A model generated the notes under the pieces. It searched no databases, had not been told where the DNA came from, and saw nothing but the letters and a program-made list of their open reading frames with translations. A stretch of 14,457 nt of DNA, from assembly GCA_038229875.1 (NCBI GenBank), contig JBBROA010000105.1:1-14457 (forward strand), in the 5' to 3' direction. The stretch comes from JALYUA01 sp038229875. GTDB lineage: Bacteria > Acidobacteriota > Thermoanaerobaculia > UBA5066 > Gp7-AA6. Positions 6,547-14,109 of the stretch are shown piece after piece. Every line of letters begins with the position of its first letter. Positions within the stretch are counted from its first letter, which is position 1. A program made the translations under genes and the position numbers.

Positions 6547-7659
6547 ATGGCCAACTCTTCTCCTCTCGCTCCCATTCTTGCCGCTCGGACGGCAGAGAGC
6601 GCGCCGGCGCTCGTCGAGCGTCTCTCAGACGGCCGGCTGCGCTGCTACGCGTGCGGCCACCGCTGCCCCATCCCGGAAGGCCGCGAGGGCGTTTGCCGTG
6701 TGCGCTATAACGAAAGCGGAACTCTCCGGGTCCCGTGGGGCTACGTCGGGGCGCTGCAGTGCGACCCGATCGAGAAGAAGCCTTTCTTCCACGCGCTCCC
6801 CGGCACCGACGCGTTTTCGTTCGGCATGCTCGGGTGCGATCTGCACTGCGGCTACTGCCAGAACTGGTTCACATCGCAGTCGATCCGGGATCCCCGCGCG
6901 ATCGCGCCGCCCCGCGACGTCTCGCCCGAAACGCTGGTCGACCTCGCGGTGGAGCGCGGCGCCCCGACCGTCGTATCCACCTACAACGAGCCCCTCATCA
7001 CGTCCGAGTGGGCGGTCGCGATCTTCCAGGAAGCCAAGCGCCGCGGCCTCAAAACCGGATACGTCTCCAACGGAAACGCGACCCCGCAGGTGCTCGACTT
7101 CATCCAGCCGTGGACCGATTTCTACAAGGTGGACCTGAAGTCGATGGACGACAAGCACTATCGGGAGCTCGGCGGCGTCCTGGCCAACGTCCTCGATTCG
7201 ATCCGCGGGATCTACGACCGCGGAATCTGGCTCGAGGTCCTGACGCTCGTGATTCCCGGATTCAACGACTCGGAGGCCGAGCTGCGCGAAGCCGCCCGCT
7301 TCATCGCGTCGGTGTCGGTCGACGTGCCCTGGCACGTGACCGCGTTTCATCCGGACTACAAGATGAACGACCGCGGCAGCACGCCGGTCTCGACATTGAT
7401 CCGCGCCGCCGAGATCGGCGTCGAAGAGGGACTTCGATATGTCTACGCGGGAAATATCTCCGGCCGTGTCGGCGAATGGGAAAACACGCGCTGTCCGAAC
7501 TGCCGCGCCACGCTGATCGAGCGCCACGGTTTCGTGGTCGTCTCCCACCGCGTCGAGGGAGGGCGCTGCCCCGATTGCTCGACCCTGATCCCGGGCCGCT
7601 GGGACGCGTCGCTCGAGGGAAAGACCCGGACGCACGGCATCCCGCTTCCGGTCCTCTGA
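6547..7659 (+). CDS. amrS: AmmeMemoRadiSam system radical SAM enzyme
   Basis: The protein has 370 residues from the ATG at 6547, which has only a weak GGGG site 8 nt upstream. An ATG at 6469 would add 26 residues overlapping the divergent promoter and is disfavoured. An N-terminal cysteine cluster (Cys33, 36, 40, 50; CYACGHRCP) precedes the radical SAM motif CDLHCGYC with Cys97, Cys101 and Cys104, which binds the [4Fe-4S] cluster. Other family blocks follow: STYNEP (144-149), GYVSNGN (171-177), DFYKVDLKSMDD (191-202) and WHVTAFHPDYKM (262-273). A zinc-ribbon-like tail has CPNC (316-319) and CPDC (341-344). The family is distantly related to pyruvate-formate-lyase activases and is named for co-occurrence with AMMECR1 and MEMO1 proteins; neither partner is in this window. 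The substrate is unknown. It is cytoplasmic, with no signal peptide. Confidence 0.9.
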   Translation: MANSSPLAPILAARTAESAPALVERLSDGRLRCYACGHRCPIPEGREGVCRVRYNESGTLRVPWGYVGALQCDPIEKKPFFHALPGTDAFSFGMLGCDLHCGYCQNWFTSQSIRDPRAIAPPRDVSPETLVDLAVERGAPTVVSTYNEPLITSEWAVAIFQEAKRRGLKTGYVSNGNATPQVLDFIQPWTDFYKVDLKSMDDKHYRELGGVLANVLDSIRGIYDRGIWLEVLTLVIPGFNDSEAELREAARFIASVSVDVPWHVTAFHPDYKMNDRGSTPVSTLIRAAEIGVEEGLRYVYAGNISGRVGEWENTRCPNCRATLIERHGFVVVSHRVEGGRCPDCSTLIPGRWDASLEGKTRTHGIPLPVL

Positions 7660-7682
7660 GGGCGTGCGCCCGCCGGCGGGCG
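7660..7682. terminator. GC-rich palindrome between convergent genes
   Basis: The segment at 7667-7682 is a perfect 16-base palindrome (CGCCCGCC followed by its reverse complement). A second, mutually exclusive hairpin, GGGC-GTGC-GCCC, covers 7660-7671. The position in the 46-bp gap between two convergent stop codons suits a bidirectional termination or RNA-end structure. No U-tract follows on either strand. Confidence 0.4.
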
Positions 7683-7705
7683 TTCGCGGGATCCCACAAC
7701 GCGGC

Positions 7706-8431
7706 TCAATGGAGCCCGAAGGTGACGGTCACCGTGAGACGGACGCGCACCGCCCGCCCGTTCAGAGTGGCGGCCCGGTAACGCCAGGACTCGAGCGCTC
7801 GGGCCGCCTCCGCATCCAGCAGCGGGTGGACCGACTTGACCACCCGGACCTCTTCGACGACACCCGCAGCGGAGATGATCGCCTCGAGGACCACCGTCCC
7901 GGCCGCCCGCGCCCGGCGCGCCGCCTCCGGATATGTCGGATCGACGCGGAGAAGCAGAAGAGGCGCCCGAACGTCGCCGCCCGGCTCGTGTATCGGCGCT
8001 CCAGTCCCCTCATTCGCCTGACGGCCGCCCGGCCCGACCCCGTCGACTTCCCCGACTTCGCCGGCGGGCGCGGTCCCCGACGCTTCGTCGAGCTCCCGGC
8101 CGGTCGTTTCCACGCCCTCGAGCCGCGTCTCCGCGTCGGGGACTGCGGGCCGGAGCTCCGACGGAATGAAAGCGTGCCGCGGGGCGGAGCCTGCGGCGGC
8201 GCGCGAGGGGATCCGCCGTTCAGGGCCGCCTCCGCCCGGGGAGGGAGGAACCGCGGCGACGACGAGGCGAATCGGAAAAGACGGTTCCGGAATCCCGTCA
8301 TCCGTCCGGAACGCGATTCCAGCGACGACGAGCACGACGGCGCCGCCATGCAGCGCGAGAGCGACGCCGAGCGGCAGCCGGGGGACCCTGAAGCCGTTCG
8401 CTCCCGATTCGATCAGGGCGGTCTGGAACAT
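7706..8431 (-). CDS. Energy transducer TonB family protein
   Basis: The 241-residue protein starts at the ATG at 8431, preceded by GGAGG 8-9 nt upstream; a longer open frame to 8629 lacks such support. The short cytoplasmic head MFQTALIESG is followed by one membrane span at about 20-41 (LGVALALHGGAVVLVVAGIAF). A Pro/Gly/charged periplasmic linker covers about 45-155. The TonB C-terminal domain covers about 160-241, with DPTYPEAARRARAAGTVVLEAIISAAG, then VVKSVHPLLDAEAARALESWRYRAA and a final beta strand. TonB proteins transmit proton-motive force to outer-membrane transporters. No ExbB, ExbD or TonB-dependent receptor gene is adjacent, so it would draw on partners elsewhere. It is divergent from the first DUF1800 gene and convergent with the radical SAM gene. 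Confidence 0.88.
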   Translation of the reverse strand: MFQTALIESGANGFRVPRLPLGVALALHGGAVVLVVAGIAFRTDDGIPEPSFPIRLVVAAVPPSPGGGGPERRIPSRAAAGSAPRHAFIPSELRPAVPDAETRLEGVETTGRELDEASGTAPAGEVGEVDGVGPGGRQANEGTGAPIHEPGGDVRAPLLLLRVDPTYPEAARRARAAGTVVLEAIISAAGVVEEVRVVKSVHPLLDAEAARALESWRYRAATLNGRAVRVRLTVTVTFGLH

Positions 8432-8559
8432 GGCTTTTCCCTCCATCCCCGAGGACCCCGGCGGAGGCGAAAGGTTCCCGCCACGACACGCGGGCTCGAA
8501 AAATCGGTAAACCGCGGGTGCCCGGCCTCGTCCAACCTCAAAAGCCCGAAAGGGGGCCC
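8432..8559. promoter_or_regulatory. Divergent intergenic region, tonB-like / DUF1800
   Basis: These 128 bp separate divergent starts and must hold both promoters. The only AT-rich patch is about 8498-8512 (CGAAAAATCGGTAAA). Clear -10/-35 pairs could not be assigned. Ribosome sites are visible at both ends: GGAGG for the minus-strand gene, and a G-run (8552-8556) just before the ATG at 8560. Confidence 0.35.
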
Positions 8560-9936
8560 ATGACCTCGATCCCCTGGAATCGCGAAGCCGCTGCGCATCT
8601 CCTTCGCCGAGCCGGCTTCGGAGGAACACCCTCGGAAATCGACGCGCTCTCGGCCCGGGGGCTGGAGGGCGCCGTCTCGCTCCTGGTCGACTACGACACC
8701 GTCGACACGGCGGCTTACGACGCGGCGCTCGCCGCGAAGACCTACAACCTCGCGACGACCCGCGGGATCCAGCAGTGGTTCCTCGACCGGATGGCGAACT
8801 CGCCCCGCCCGCTCGAAGAAAAGATGACTTACTTCTGGAACCTTCACTGGACCTCCGGGATCTCGAAGGTCAAGGGCGTCACCCTGATGCTTAACCAGAA
8901 CAAGACGGCGAGGCAGGCCGCCGTCGGCCGGTTCGACGACCTCGTGGTGAAGATGTCGCAAGACCCGGCGATGCTCGTGTGGCTGGACAACTGGTTGAAC
9001 CGCGCCGCGCAGCCCAACGAAAACTATGCCCGTGAGGTCATGGAGCTGTTCACGCTCGGGATCGGGAACTACTCCCAGAGCGATGTCACGGCTCTCGCCC
9101 GGGCCCTGACCGGCTGGACAGTCCAGAACTACACCAAGGCGGACAACTACAACGGGGCGACGTTCGTGAACAATCCGGCCGTACACGACAACGGCAGCAA
9201 GACCCTCCTCGGTCAGGTGGGAAACTGGAATGGCGCGGACGCCATCAACATTCTGCTGTCCCGCACCGACGCGCGTGGCTCCGTCTCCGGCCGGTTTATC
9301 GGAGGGAAGCTGTGGCGGTTCTTCGTCTACGACGATCCTCCCGACTTCATCGTCGATCAGCTCGCTGCGGTGTGGGTGTCCTCCGGACGCGTGGTCCGGG
9401 AGGTCCTTCGCGCCATCTTCACGAGCCCCGAGTTCTACGAGCCGCACGCGCGGAAGACCTGGGTCCGCACTCCGGTCGAGTACTCCGTCGCGTCCGTCCG
9501 GATGCTGGAGGGGACGAGCGACTTCTCCTCTCCCGCGGCGTCTCTGGCCGGGATGTCTCAGAGCCTTTTCGATCCCGAGGACGCCAAGGGGTGGGACTGG
9601 GGGCTCTCCTGGATGAACACGGGGACCGTCTTCAACCGCTCGACGTTCACCAACTCGCTGGCGAGCAACCGGGGGTCGACCGGAACGCGGTTCGACCCCA
9701 ACCGAGTCCTCGCGGGCCGGGACGCCTCGACGGCGGAGAAAGCGGTCGACATCGTGGCGGACCGCCTGAACCTCGCCGACGCGCCTCCGTCGACGCGGCA
9801 GGCCTGGATCGACTACATGAACACCAACGACGCGGGGCAGAGGGTCGCCTGGACGAACACGGCTGCGAACATCGATAAGAAGGTGCGCGGGCTGGTCCAC
9901 CTGATGCTGACGAGTCCCTACTTTCAGTTCGCATGA
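8560..9936 (+). CDS. DUF1800 domain protein, copy 1
   Basis: The chosen ATG at 8560 gives 458 residues; a G-run lies 3 nt upstream of it, and the N-terminus then matches copy 2 (W-x-R-x-AA-x-HL-x-RRAGFGGTP). The DUF1800 family is seen through RRAGFGGTPSEIDAL (16-30), SPRPLEEKMTYFWNLHWTSG (81-100), GRFDDLVVKMSQDPAML (123-139), PNENYAREVMELFTLG (152-167), ARALTGWT (180-187), the GRFIGGKLWRFFVYDDPPD block and EFYEPHARKTWVRTPVEY. The family is common in environmental bacteria; its biochemical function is not established. No signal peptide or membrane span is present, although its partner is a Tat substrate. The DUF1501 gene follows after 22 bp, indicating an operon. The gene is intact, with no frameshift. 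Confidence 0.88.
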   Translation: MTSIPWNREAAAHLLRRAGFGGTPSEIDALSARGLEGAVSLLVDYDTVDTAAYDAALAAKTYNLATTRGIQQWFLDRMANSPRPLEEKMTYFWNLHWTSGISKVKGVTLMLNQNKTARQAAVGRFDDLVVKMSQDPAMLVWLDNWLNRAAQPNENYAREVMELFTLGIGNYSQSDVTALARALTGWTVQNYTKADNYNGATFVNNPAVHDNGSKTLLGQVGNWNGADAINILLSRTDARGSVSGRFIGGKLWRFFVYDDPPDFIVDQLAAVWVSSGRVVREVLRAIFTSPEFYEPHARKTWVRTPVEYSVASVRMLEGTSDFSSPAASLAGMSQSLFDPEDAKGWDWGLSWMNTGTVFNRSTFTNSLASNRGSTGTRFDPNRVLAGRDASTAEKAVDIVADRLNLADAPPSTRQAWIDYMNTNDAGQRVAWTNTAANIDKKVRGLVHLMLTSPYFQFA

Positions 9937-9958
9937 ACACCATCGGAAAAGGAACTCC

Positions 9959-11212
9959 ATGAGCTTTTCCCGTCGCGACTTCCTCCTTCGCAGCGCGGGG
10001 TTCGTGACCGTTTCGGCGATGGAGCCGAAGTGGTCCGCCGCGGGCACCCGCGGCATCGAGGCCGACGAGGCCGACGCGGCGGCATCCGGCCGTACCCTCG
10101 TGATCCTGGAGCTCATGGGCGGAAACGACGGGTTGAACACCGTCATCCCCTACGCGGACTCGAAGTACGGCCAGCTCCGGTCCCGGATCGGAATCCCGAC
10201 CAACACCGTGCTGCCGCTCGACGCAAATCTGGGACTGCACCCGAAGATGACGGGGTTGAAGGCGCTCTGGGACGCGCACCGCGTCGCGGTCGTCGAGAAT
10301 GTCGGCTACCCGAACTCGAGCCTCTCGCACTTTGCGTCGCGCGACATCTGGCACACGGCCGATCCGAGCCTGGTGGAGCACCGAGGCTGGCTCGGGCGGT
10401 GGGCGGACGCCACACTCGCGGGCAACGGGAACCCGCTCTCCTGCACGGCGATCAGCAGTTCGCTGCCCCGAACGCTCCTCGCGGACAACGTGCAGGTCCC
10501 GTCTTTTCTGACGCTCGCCACCTATTCCTACCAGACCGACGGCGCTGCGACGGGCGACCGGAACAACCAGGTCAACACGTTTTTGAAGCAGAGCTCCCAG
10601 GAGTACGAGCTGCCGACCCCGCAGGACACGGTCGGGCAGCTCGGGGAGGACGCCATCGCCTCGTCGAACGTGCTGCAGACGGTCGGCAGCGGGTACGTCG
10701 CGGCGGGAACCTATCCGGCGAACAGCCTGGGCTCCGCTCTCCTCTTAATCGCTCAGATCGTGAATGCGAACGTCGGGGCGCGGATCCTCTACGCCACGTA
10801 TGGCGGCTTCGACAACCACGCGGCCGAAGACCAGGCCCATGACCCGCTCGTCCAGAATGTCTCCGACTCGATCAAAGCGTTTTTCGACGACCTCGACGGA
10901 CACGGGAAGTCCCACGACGTTCTTCTGATGACGTGGTCGGAGTTCGGACGCCGAGTCCAGGACAACGCGTCCAACGGGACCGACCACGGAACGTCTGCGC
11001 CTCACTTCGTCGTCGGCGATGCGGTCAACGCCGGCATTTACGGAAAGCCGCCCAACCTTTCGGCCTTGGACTCGAACGGGAATCTCCTCGTGGAAAACGA
11101 CTTTCGCTCTTACTACGGGACGATCCTCGCTGACTGGCTGAAGGCGGATTCCGCGGCGATTCTCGGCGCGGGTTGGCCGAATCTAGGATTCCTGAACAAG
11201 CAGTACGCATAG
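9959..11212 (+). CDS. DUF1501 domain protein, Tat-exported, copy 1
   Basis: This 417-residue protein starts at an ATG with AAGGA about 6 nt upstream, 22 bp after copy 1 of DUF1800. A twin-arginine motif opens the protein (SRRDFLLRSAGFVTVSAM, residues 4-21), so it should cross the inner membrane folded through Tat. The hydrophobic stretch is short and no clear AxA cleavage site follows. The DUF1501 core has GGNDGLNTVIPY (54-65), SRDIWHTADP (127-136), GWLGRWAD (143-150), SSSLPRTLLADN (166-177), TYGGFDNH (280-287), TWSEFGRRVQDN (325-336) and TDHGT (341-345). From memory, the family is placed with the alkaline phosphatase/sulfatase superfamily, and the Asp and His residues in these motifs are candidate metal ligands. 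The substrate is unknown. It probably works with the DUF1800 protein encoded next to it. Confidence 0.88.
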   Translation: MSFSRRDFLLRSAGFVTVSAMEPKWSAAGTRGIEADEADAAASGRTLVILELMGGNDGLNTVIPYADSKYGQLRSRIGIPTNTVLPLDANLGLHPKMTGLKALWDAHRVAVVENVGYPNSSLSHFASRDIWHTADPSLVEHRGWLGRWADATLAGNGNPLSCTAISSSLPRTLLADNVQVPSFLTLATYSYQTDGAATGDRNNQVNTFLKQSSQEYELPTPQDTVGQLGEDAIASSNVLQTVGSGYVAAGTYPANSLGSALLLIAQIVNANVGARILYATYGGFDNHAAEDQAHDPLVQNVSDSIKAFFDDLDGHGKSHDVLLMTWSEFGRRVQDNASNGTDHGTSAPHFVVGDAVNAGIYGKPPNLSALDSNGNLLVENDFRSYYGTILADWLKADSAAILGAGWPNLGFLNKQYA

Positions 11213-11314
11213 CTCAGTCGGAGGCCCCGGCGCGGCGCCGAACGGGTGTAGGCTTCGCTCCGGTCTTCTCTTGCCGCGCCCGACTTCACCCGCTTCCGCA
11301 TCGGGATATTTCCA
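11213..11314 (+). other. Spacer between the two tandem units
   Basis: These 102 bp hold no gene. A short stem-loop, CGGCG-CGG-CGCCG (11228-11240), lies soon after the DUF1501 stop but lacks a T-run. No convincing promoter or ribosome site was found before the GTG at 11315. Confidence 0.35.
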
Positions 11315-12715
11315 GTGAGCCTTCGCTGGGATCGTGCGGCAGCCTCGCACCTGGCGCGGCGGGCGGGCTTCGGGGGCACACCCGCCGAAATCGACGCTCT
11401 CCTGGCGATGGGACTCGACGGCGCGGTCTCCTCGTTCGTCGGATACGAGGCCATCGACACCTCCGCCCTGGAAGCGGATCTCGCACGGCTGACGGCGCCC
11501 GTCCCTCCCGCAACGACGCCCACGTACGACCTGAACACGACGGTCGGAATCCAGAAGTGGTTCCTTCACAGGATGGTCTTCTCCCGCCGGCCGCTCGAGG
11601 AGAAGATGACCCTCCTCTGGAACGGCCATTTCACGTCCGGGATCGCGAAAGTCAACGACGCGACGCTGATCCTCAAGCAGAACAAGACCGAGCGCTCGCT
11701 CGCCCTGGGCCGCTTCGACGACCTGGTCCTCGCGATGACGAAGGACCCGGCCATGATCATCTGGCTCGACAACCGCACGAACGTAAAAGGAAGACCCAAC
11801 GAGAATTACGCCCGGGAGCTGATGGAGCTCTTCACGCTCGGGGTCGACCGGTACACGCAGAAGGATGTGAGCGAGCTCGCGCGAGCGCTGACGGGATGGA
11901 CAATCGCGAAGCCCGAGGGAACGGCCGTCTCGGAGTACGCGTTTTCGTTCAACGCCGCGGCGCATGATGCGGGAGCGAAGACGATCCTCGGGCAGACAGG
12001 AAACTGGAACGCGGACGACGCGATCGGGATTCTGTTGAACGCCACGGATGGCAACGGAAGCGTGTCGGGCCGTTTTCTGGCGGGGAAGCTCTGGACGTGG
12101 TTCGTGTACCACGACCCGCCGGACTGGGCGGTCGCCGATCTCGCCTCCGTGTACGTCTCCTCGAATCACTCGATCCGCGCAATGGTGGATCATCTCTTTC
12201 ACATGCCCGAGTTCTACGAGCCGCACACGCGCCAGGCGCTCGTGCGCAGCCCCGTCGAGTACATCGTCGCTCCTCTCCGGCAGCTCGAGGCGAAGACAGA
12301 CCTCTCGACACCGGCGGCCAGCTTGAATCCGATGGGGCAGGCCCTCTTCAACCCGCTCGACGCGAAGGGCTGGGAGGGTGACCTCGACTGGATGAACACG
12401 GGGACGGTCTTCGCGCGGGCCGCGTTCACGAATTCGCTCGTGACCAACCGGGGCGCCACGGGTACCCGGATTGACGTGCCTGCGCTCGTCTCTCAGAAAT
12501 CGCTGGCCACTCCCCGCGACGTGGTCACCGCGCTGGCGGACCGACTCGGCCTCTCCGACGCCCTGCCGGCGAGCCAGGCGGTCTGGGAGAAATACGTGGA
12601 CTCGAAATCCGACGGCAGCCGCGGATACTGGACGAACACTCCGGCCGCCGTGGATCAGAAGGTCCGCGGCCTGCTCCACCTCATGCTCACGAGCGCGGAC
12701 TACCACCTGTCGTGA
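11315..12715 (+). CDS. DUF1800 domain protein, copy 2
   Basis: The 466-residue protein is read from a GTG at 11315 with no clear Shine-Dalgarno. The start is set by alignment of MSLRWDRAAASHLARRAGFGGTP with copy 1, and no in-frame ATG lies nearby. The same family blocks are present in order: RRAGFGGTPAEIDAL (15-29), RRPLEEKMTLLWNGHFTSG (91-109), GRFDDLVLAMTKDPAMI (132-148), PNENYARELMELFTLG (161-176), ARALTGWT (189-196), SGRFLAGKLWTWFVYHDPPD and PEFYEPHTRQALVRSPVEY. Copy 2 has about ten extra residues near 60-70 (TAPVPPATTP) and a shorter, different loop after ARALTGWT. There is no signal peptide. The DUF1501 gene follows after 10 bp. Function is unknown, as for copy 1. Confidence 0.87.
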   Translation: MSLRWDRAAASHLARRAGFGGTPAEIDALLAMGLDGAVSSFVGYEAIDTSALEADLARLTAPVPPATTPTYDLNTTVGIQKWFLHRMVFSRRPLEEKMTLLWNGHFTSGIAKVNDATLILKQNKTERSLALGRFDDLVLAMTKDPAMIIWLDNRTNVKGRPNENYARELMELFTLGVDRYTQKDVSELARALTGWTIAKPEGTAVSEYAFSFNAAAHDAGAKTILGQTGNWNADDAIGILLNATDGNGSVSGRFLAGKLWTWFVYHDPPDWAVADLASVYVSSNHSIRAMVDHLFHMPEFYEPHTRQALVRSPVEYIVAPLRQLEAKTDLSTPAASLNPMGQALFNPLDAKGWEGDLDWMNTGTVFARAAFTNSLVTNRGATGTRIDVPALVSQKSLATPRDVVTALADRLGLSDALPASQAVWEKYVDSKSDGSRGYWTNTPAAVDQKVRGLLHLMLTSADYHLS

Positions 12716-12725
12716 GGAGCGTTCC

Positions 12726-13976
12726 ATGCCGCTGAATCGGCGCGAGTTTCTCTTCCGCGGGGTCGGCGTGGCGACGGTCTCGGCCATGATCCCCCGGTTT
12801 GCGATCGCGGGAGCGCGCCACTTCGAGGAGTTCGTCTCGAGCGCCGCTTCCGGGCGCGTGCTCGTTGTCGTGGAGCTTTCGGGCGGAAATGACGGATTGA
12901 ACACGGTGATTCCGTACACGGACGCCCTCTACTCCGGCACCTACCGCAAGACGATCGGCGTCCCGGTCTCCGACGTTCTCGACCTCGACGGGACCCTCGG
13001 GTTGAATCCATCCATGTCGGGGATGAAGGCGCTCTGGGATGCGGGCCGCGTGGCGGTCATCGAGGGCGTCGCCTATCCGAGCCCCAACCTGTCGCATTTC
13101 ACGTCCCGCGACATCTGGCACACGGCCGATCCGAAGCTCCTGCAACGGCGGGGGTGGCTAGGGCGGTATGCCGACAAGGCACTGGCCGGGACGGCGAATC
13201 CTCTCTCGGGGTGCGCGATTTCGTCCTCCCTCCCGCGGACGCTTCTCGCCGACAATGTCGTTTTCCCGGCGTTTTCGAACCCGGGGTCTTACTCGTACAC
13301 CACCGACGGCGCCAACCCGGGCGATGGGGCCAATCAGGTCGCCGCCTTTGTGGCGCAGAACTCGATGGAGCACGAGATCGCCAACCGCAACGAGACGATC
13401 GAGCGAGTGGCCCGGGATGCGGCATCGAGCTCCGCCACGCTGAAGCAGGTCGCCAACGGGTACACGGCGAAGGCCACGTACCCGGCCAACAGCCTCGGCC
13501 AGGCGTTGAAGCTGTGCGCCGAGATCATCGTGGGCGACTTCGGCACCTCCATCCTGTACGTGACGTATGGCGGGTTCGACAACCACTCCGCGCAAAAGAC
13601 GACGCATGACGCCCTGCTGCGCGGGGTCTCGGACGCGATCAAGTCGTTTTTCGACGACCTCGACGGCCAGGGCAAGGCCTCGCACGCCCTGCTCATGACT
13701 TGGTCGGAGTTCGGCCGGAGAGTCCAGGAAAACGGGTCCCTCGGAACGGACCACGGAACGGCCGGGGTCCACTTCGTGGTGGGACCGTCGGCGGTGAAGG
13801 GAATTTACGGGCCGCCCCCGCAGCTCGCGAAGCTCGACGGCAATGGGAACCTGCCCTGGCAGACGGACTTCCGGTCCTACTACGGCACGATCCTGACGGA
13901 CTGGCTGGCCGTTCCGGACGCGGCGTCGGTCCTCGGAACGGGCTATCCGAACCTCGGGTGTGTCGCCCGGACCTGA
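12726..13976 (+). CDS. DUF1501 domain protein, Tat-exported, copy 2
   Basis: The start is the ATG at 12726 (GAGGAG 6 nt upstream), giving 416 residues. The frame remains open to 12471 but that part only shadows the DUF1800 gene. The Tat signal is clearer than in copy 1: NRREFLFRGVGVATVSAM, then IPRFAIAGA with a plausible cleavage near residue 30. Family motifs are all kept: GGNDGLNTVIPY (53-64), SRDIWHTADP, GWLGRYAD, SSSLPRTLLADN, TYGGFDNH, TWSEFGRRVQEN and TDHGT. Like copy 1, it belongs to a family I recall as related to alkaline phosphatases/sulfatases, with unknown substrate, and should act outside the inner membrane. It is the last gene of the cassette; the next gene starts 133 bp downstream. 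Confidence 0.88.
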   Translation: MPLNRREFLFRGVGVATVSAMIPRFAIAGARHFEEFVSSAASGRVLVVVELSGGNDGLNTVIPYTDALYSGTYRKTIGVPVSDVLDLDGTLGLNPSMSGMKALWDAGRVAVIEGVAYPSPNLSHFTSRDIWHTADPKLLQRRGWLGRYADKALAGTANPLSGCAISSSLPRTLLADNVVFPAFSNPGSYSYTTDGANPGDGANQVAAFVAQNSMEHEIANRNETIERVARDAASSSATLKQVANGYTAKATYPANSLGQALKLCAEIIVGDFGTSILYVTYGGFDNHSAQKTTHDALLRGVSDAIKSFFDDLDGQGKASHALLMTWSEFGRRVQENGSLGTDHGTAGVHFVVGPSAVKGIYGPPPQLAKLDGNGNLPWQTDFRSYYGTILTDWLAVPDAASVLGTGYPNLGCVART

Positions 13977-14109
13977 CCCGGCTGGCTGCGGCTATCGGGC
14001 CGCCGTTGAGCTCGTATTTTCTTGACCGCCGTTGCGACGGCGATCTTCTTCGGCACAGACCATAGCTCTCGTTCGGGACGGAGCGGTGTCAGCTGATAGC
14101 CTCGGAGAA
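13977..14109. other. Intergenic region between DUF1501 copy 2 and the aldo/keto reductase
   Basis: These 133 bp hold a hairpin at 14027-14042 (CGCCGT-TGCG-ACGGCG) without a following T-run. A 9-base direct repeat, CCGCCGTTG, occurs at 14000 and 14026. The candidate -10 described separately is at its right end. No gene is seen. Confidence 0.4.
14097..14102 (+). promoter_or_regulatory. Candidate extended -10 (TGATAGCCT) of a leaderless reductase mRNA
   Basis: TAGCCT is 7 bases before the GTG at 14110, and a TG at 14094-14095 gives the extended -10 form TGnTANNNT. A GGAG lies only 2 bases before the GTG, too close to act as a normal ribosome site. No -35 consensus is visible. Confidence 0.4.

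Larger units (their letters stand above)
8560..11212 (+). repeat. Tandem paralogous unit 1 (DUF1800 + DUF1501)
   Basis: First of two adjacent gene pairs with the same order and orientation. By eye about half the aligned residues match unit 2, so the duplication is old. Conserved DNA patches remain, for example 28 identical bases at 10340-10367 and 13107-13134. Confidence 0.85.
11315..13976 (+). repeat. Tandem paralogous unit 2 (DUF1800 + DUF1501)
   Basis: Second copy of the two-gene unit, 102 bp after the first. All four genes are open from end to end and keep the family motifs, so neither copy is a decaying pseudogene. Confidence 0.85.

Noticed and set aside
6462..6575. N-terminal extension of the propeller protein to 6575
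   Set aside because: The signal peptide begins at the ATG at 6461. The extension is basic, not secretory, and overlaps the divergent radical SAM start.
8544..8557. Small hairpin GCCC-GAAAGG-GGGC covering the G-run before the DUF1800 copy 1 start
   Set aside because: Only four base pairs; expected by chance in GC-rich DNA, so not claimed as a translation switch.
8413..10146. 577-codon antisense open frame across DUF1800 copy 1
   Set aside because: It mirrors the codon pattern of the real gene in GC-rich DNA and its translation is Arg/Val/Gly-rich with no family motif. The plus-strand frame has clear conserved motifs.
12471..12725. Longer start for DUF1501 copy 2
   Set aside because: The extra 85 codons shadow DUF1800 copy 2 in another frame. 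The ATG at 12726 has GAGGAG and a Tat signal.
11183..12919. 578-codon antisense open frame across DUF1800 copy 2, similar to the one over copy 1
   Set aside because: The similarity of the two antisense frames follows from the paralogy of the sense genes. No independent sign of coding was seen.
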